Positions 61,717-64,000 of a DNA stretch of 64,000 nucleotides are shown piece after piece. The stretch is from positions 2,046,001 through 2,110,000 of the forward strand of contig NZ_JAUASW010000001.1 in NCBI RefSeq assembly GCF_030345705.1, in the 5' to 3' direction. The notes beneath the pieces are model-generated. The model saw only the letters and a program-made list of their open reading frames with translations. It searched no databases and was not told the DNA's origin. Numbering within the stretch: the stretch's first letter is position 1; the number at the start of each line of letters is the position of its first letter. The position numbers and the translations under genes were made by a program. The stretch comes from Pelomonas sp. SE-A7 (GTDB taxonomy: Bacteria > Pseudomonadota > Gammaproteobacteria > Burkholderiales > Burkholderiaceae_C).

Positions 61717-62978
61717 CCGCGGCCCCCTCTCATCATTTGCCTGTTTTCGATGTCAATCCGGACCACCACGGCCAGCGCGATGCAGTTCATCAGGATGGCC
61801 GAGCCGCCGAAGCTCAGCAGCGGCAAGGTCAGGCCCTTGGTCGGCAGCGCGCCCAGGTTCACGCCCATGTTGATGAAGCCCTGGCCGGCCATCCAGATGC
61901 CAATGCCTTGTGCGTAGAGGCCGGCGAACACCCGGTCCAGCGCCACGGCCTGGCGGCCGATGTGGAACAGGCGGCGCGACAGCCAGAAGAACGCAAAGAT
62001 CACCACGGCCACACCGACGAAGCCCAGTTCCTCGCCGATCACGGCCAGCAGGAAGTCGGTGTGGGCCTCGGGCAGGTAGTGCAGCTTCTCGACGCTGGAG
62101 CCCAGTCCCTGGCCGAACCACTCGCCGCGGCCGAAGGCGATCAGCGAATGGGTCAGCTGGTAGGCCTTGCCCTGGGCGTATTTCTCGTCCCAGGGATTGA
62201 GGTAGGCAAAGATGCGCTCGCGGCGGAATTCGCTGAAGGTGATCATCAGCACGAAGGCGCCGACCAGCACCGCCACCACCAGGAAGAACATGCGGCCGTT
62301 GACGCCGCCCAGGAACAGGATGCCCATGGCGACGCAGGCAATCACCATGAAGGCGCCCATGTCGGGCTCGGCCAGCAGGAGCACGCCGATCACGCCCAGC
62401 GAGACGATCATCGGCCAGACCGCCTGGACGAAGTTCTCCTTGACGTCCATCTTGCGCACCATGTAGCTGGCCGCGTACATGGCGATGGCGAACTTGGCCA
62501 GCTCCGAGGGCTGGAAGTTCATCAGGCCCAGCGGAATCCAGCGGCGCGCGCCATTGACCACCTTGCCAATGCCGGGGATCAGCACCACGACCAGCATCAC
62601 CAGCGAGACCACGAACAGCCAGGGCGCCCAGCGCTCCCAGGTTGCCACTGGCACCTGCACCACGATCAGCGCGGCGATCAGGCCGGCGCCTATGTACATC
62701 GCCTGGCGAGCGAAGTGGAAGGTCGGTGAATAGCGGGTGAACTTCGGGTTGTCCGGCATCGCGATGGAAGCCGAATAGACCATCAGCAGGCCGAAGGCCA
62801 TCAGCGCGATCACGACCCAGACCAGGGTCACGTCCCAGCCCAGCAGCTTGGTCGGCTGGCCGGTCGAGACCCAGTCACGCACCGGCACGGCGGTCGGGCC
62901 GTCGCCCTCGGCGGTGCCGGTGCTGCCGAAGCGCTGCTTCAGCGACTGGATCAGGTTGGTCAATGCGGCGGTGCTCAC
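61713..62978 (-). CDS. ftsW: Lipid II polymerase FtsW (SEDS family)
   Basis: A 421-residue SEDS glycosyltransferase with about ten membrane helices that polymerises septal peptidoglycan with FtsI. Landmarks are WVVIALMAFGLLMVYSASI, RRWIPLGLMNFQPSELAKFA, LLLAEPDMGAFMVIACVAMG with the catalytic Asp, and GLGSSVEKLHYLPEAHTDFL. The first ~75 residues are a non-membrane tail (STAALTNLIQSLKQRFGS). I chose the GTG at 62978, which overlaps the murD stop as GTGA, because no ATG lies between it and the first helix. Confidence 0.94.
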   Translation of the reverse strand: MSTAALTNLIQSLKQRFGSTGTAEGDGPTAVPVRDWVSTGQPTKLLGWDVTLVWVVIALMAFGLLMVYSASIAMPDNPKFTRYSPTFHFARQAMYIGAGLIAALIVVQVPVATWERWAPWLFVVSLVMLVVVLIPGIGKVVNGARRWIPLGLMNFQPSELAKFAIAMYAASYMVRKMDVKENFVQAVWPMIVSLGVIGVLLLAEPDMGAFMVIACVAMGILFLGGVNGRMFFLVVAVLVGAFVLMITFSEFRRERIFAYLNPWDEKYAQGKAYQLTHSLIAFGRGEWFGQGLGSSVEKLHYLPEAHTDFLLAVIGEELGFVGVAVVIFAFFWLSRRLFHIGRQAVALDRVFAGLYAQGIGIWMAGQGFINMGVNLGALPTKGLTLPLLSFGGSAILMNCIALAVVVRIDIENRQMMRGGRG

Positions 62979-64000
62979 AGGCTCGCTCCCCGCTCGGCCG
63001 CCAGCGCCTCGGCCGCGGCCACGAAGACCTCGGCCCGATGGGCGTAGTTGCGGAACATGTCCAGCGAAGCGCAGGCCGGGCTCAGCAGCACGCTGTCGCC
63101 CGACTCGGCCTGGGCCAAGCACCAGGCGGTGGCTGCTTCCAGCGTCTCGTGGCGCTGCACCGCGAGGCCTGTTCCTTCGAGCACGGCCTCGATGGCCGGC
63201 GCATCACGGCCGATCAGGGCCACGGCGCGCGCATGCTGCAGGAGCGGCTCGCGCAGCGGCGAGAAATCCTGGCCCTTGCCGTCGCCACCGAGGATGACGA
63301 CCAGCTTGGACGGTGCGCGGTCGGCGCCCAGGCCACCCAAGGCAGCCACGGTGGCGCCGACATTCGTGCCCTTGGAGTCGTCGTAGAAATCGACGCCGTC
63401 CAGCGTGCCAATGTGCTGCACGCGATGCGGCTCGCCGCGGTACTCGCGCAGACCATGCAGCATGGGCGCCAGCGGGCAACCCGCCGCCGTGGCCAGGGCC
63501 AGCGCGGCCAGCGCATTCGAAGCGTTGTGGCGACCGCGGATGCGCAGCGCATCGGCCGGCATCAGACGCTGCACCACCAGTTCCTCGTCCTCGTCGCCGG
63601 GCTTGCGCTTGATCGTCGGATCGCTTTCCAGCGCGCGCACCAGCCAGGCCATACCGCCTTCGCTGACCAGGCCGTAGTCGCCCGGCTTCCTGGGCGCATC
63701 CAGACCGAAGCGCACGACCTTGCGGCCCTGCTCGATCTTGCGGCGGCCGCGGCCCGGGCTGACCATGACGGTCGCCGGCACCAGGGCCTCGACGGCAGCG
63801 TCGTCACGGTTGATCACCATCACGGCTTCCTGGCCGAACACGCGGGCCTTGGCCCGTGCATAGGCGGCCATGTCGCCATGCCAGTCCAGATGGTCCTGGG
63901 TGATGTTGAGCACGGTGGCCGCGGTCGGCTCGAAACCTTCGACGCCTTCCAGCTGGAAGCTGGACAGCTCCAAGACCCAGGCCTCGGGCAGGTGCTCGAA
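62975..64000 (-). CDS. murD: UDP-N-acetylmuramoylalanine--D-glutamate ligase, C-terminal part (5' end outside window)
   Basis: The frame is open to the window edge at 64000, so only the last ~341 codons are present. It has LELSSFQLEGVEGFEPTAAT and LNITQDHLDWHGDMAAYARA, the central ATP/metal domain of MurD, then GRHNASNALAALALA, DDSKGTNVGATVAAL (domain 3) and LLSPACASLDMFRNYAHRAE at the C terminus. MurD adds D-Glu to UDP-MurNAc-L-Ala. An insertion of ~25 residues rich in Lys/Asp/Glu around KRKPGDEDEELVVQRL resembles other betaproteobacterial MurD. ftsW overlaps its 3' end by four bases. Confidence 0.97.
   Translation of the reverse strand, partial: FEHLPEAWVLELSSFQLEGVEGFEPTAATVLNITQDHLDWHGDMAAYARAKARVFGQEAVMVINRDDAAVEALVPATVMVSPGRGRRKIEQGRKVVRFGLDAPRKPGDYGLVSEGGMAWLVRALESDPTIKRKPGDEDEELVVQRLMPADALRIRGRHNASNALAALALATAAGCPLAPMLHGLREYRGEPHRVQHIGTLDGVDFYDDSKGTNVGATVAALGGLGADRAPSKLVVILGGDGKGQDFSPLREPLLQHARAVALIGRDAPAIEAVLEGTGLAVQRHETLEAATAWCLAQAESGDSVLLSPACASLDMFRNYAHRAEVFVAAAEALAAERGASL

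Overview
The window is a high-GC, densely coding chromosome segment from a betaproteobacterium, most likely a Burkholderiales member of the Roseateles/Rubrivivax/Leptothrix type. This rests on the GC-saturated third codon positions, the dusB-fis-purH string with ruvC nearby, two PEP-CTERM proteins, an imuB-dnaE2 mutagenesis cassette and a compact division/cell-wall (dcw) cluster ending in ftsZ, with lpxC beyond it. The genus is inference. I see no rRNA, tRNA, CRISPR array, insertion sequence or prophage.

Layout. 1-3.9 kb: end of imuB and all of dnaE2. 3.9-4.5 kb: a type II toxin-antitoxin pair whose ParE-like toxin carries an in-frame amber codon. 4.6-7.5 kb: a pair of exported M16 peptidases, one with the zinc motif and one without, closed by a strong terminator. 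7.5-11 kb: periplasmic binding protein, saccharopine-dehydrogenase-like enzyme and PhoD-type phosphatase. 11-14.5 kb: TPR-GAF-GGDEF cyclase convergent with a stand-alone class III nucleotide cyclase. 14.6-18.7 kb: a storage-lipid neighbourhood (two-domain fatty acyl reductase, phasin with a Lys/Ala/Pro tail, patatin lipase). 18.8-22.7 kb: PEP-CTERM protein, a possible small RNA, M32 carboxypeptidase, YqaA-like membrane protein and a second binding protein.

22.7-25.7 kb: dusB-fis-purH. 25.8-29.4 kb: an overlapping three-gene alcohol/aldehyde oxidation operon (aldehyde dehydrogenase, Tat-exported small subunit, GMC flavoprotein with a C-x5-C-x3-C motif). 29.4-35.4 kb: thioesterase, an S9-like hydrolase that has lost its catalytic Ser and His, an overlapping acyltransferase-CdsA-ruvC operon and a lipoprotein lipase. 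35.4-39 kb: an ExeM/NucH-type extracellular nuclease followed by a PEP-CTERM protein. 39-43.8 kb: solute:sodium symporter, a small unknown protein, an AHSA1 protein, and a DoxX-GST operon divergent from a LysR regulator. 43.9-50.5 kb: a heterodimeric ABC exporter and a 7TM GGDEF-EAL protein. 50.6-54.7 kb: a FeeM-like acyltransferase, a two-TM protein, lpxC and a 7TM histidine kinase immediately upstream of lpxC. 54.8-64 kb, minus strand: murD (cut by the window edge), ftsW, murG, murC, ddl, ftsQ, ftsA and ftsZ, mostly overlapping by 4 bases, ending in a terminator.

Most of the window is ordinary core genome. The parts most worth a second look are the lipid/alcohol loci, the broken toxin, the pseudo-hydrolase, the nuclease/PEP-CTERM operon with tandem palindromes upstream, the possible small RNA at 19.57-19.67 kb, and the kinase placed between ftsZ and lpxC.
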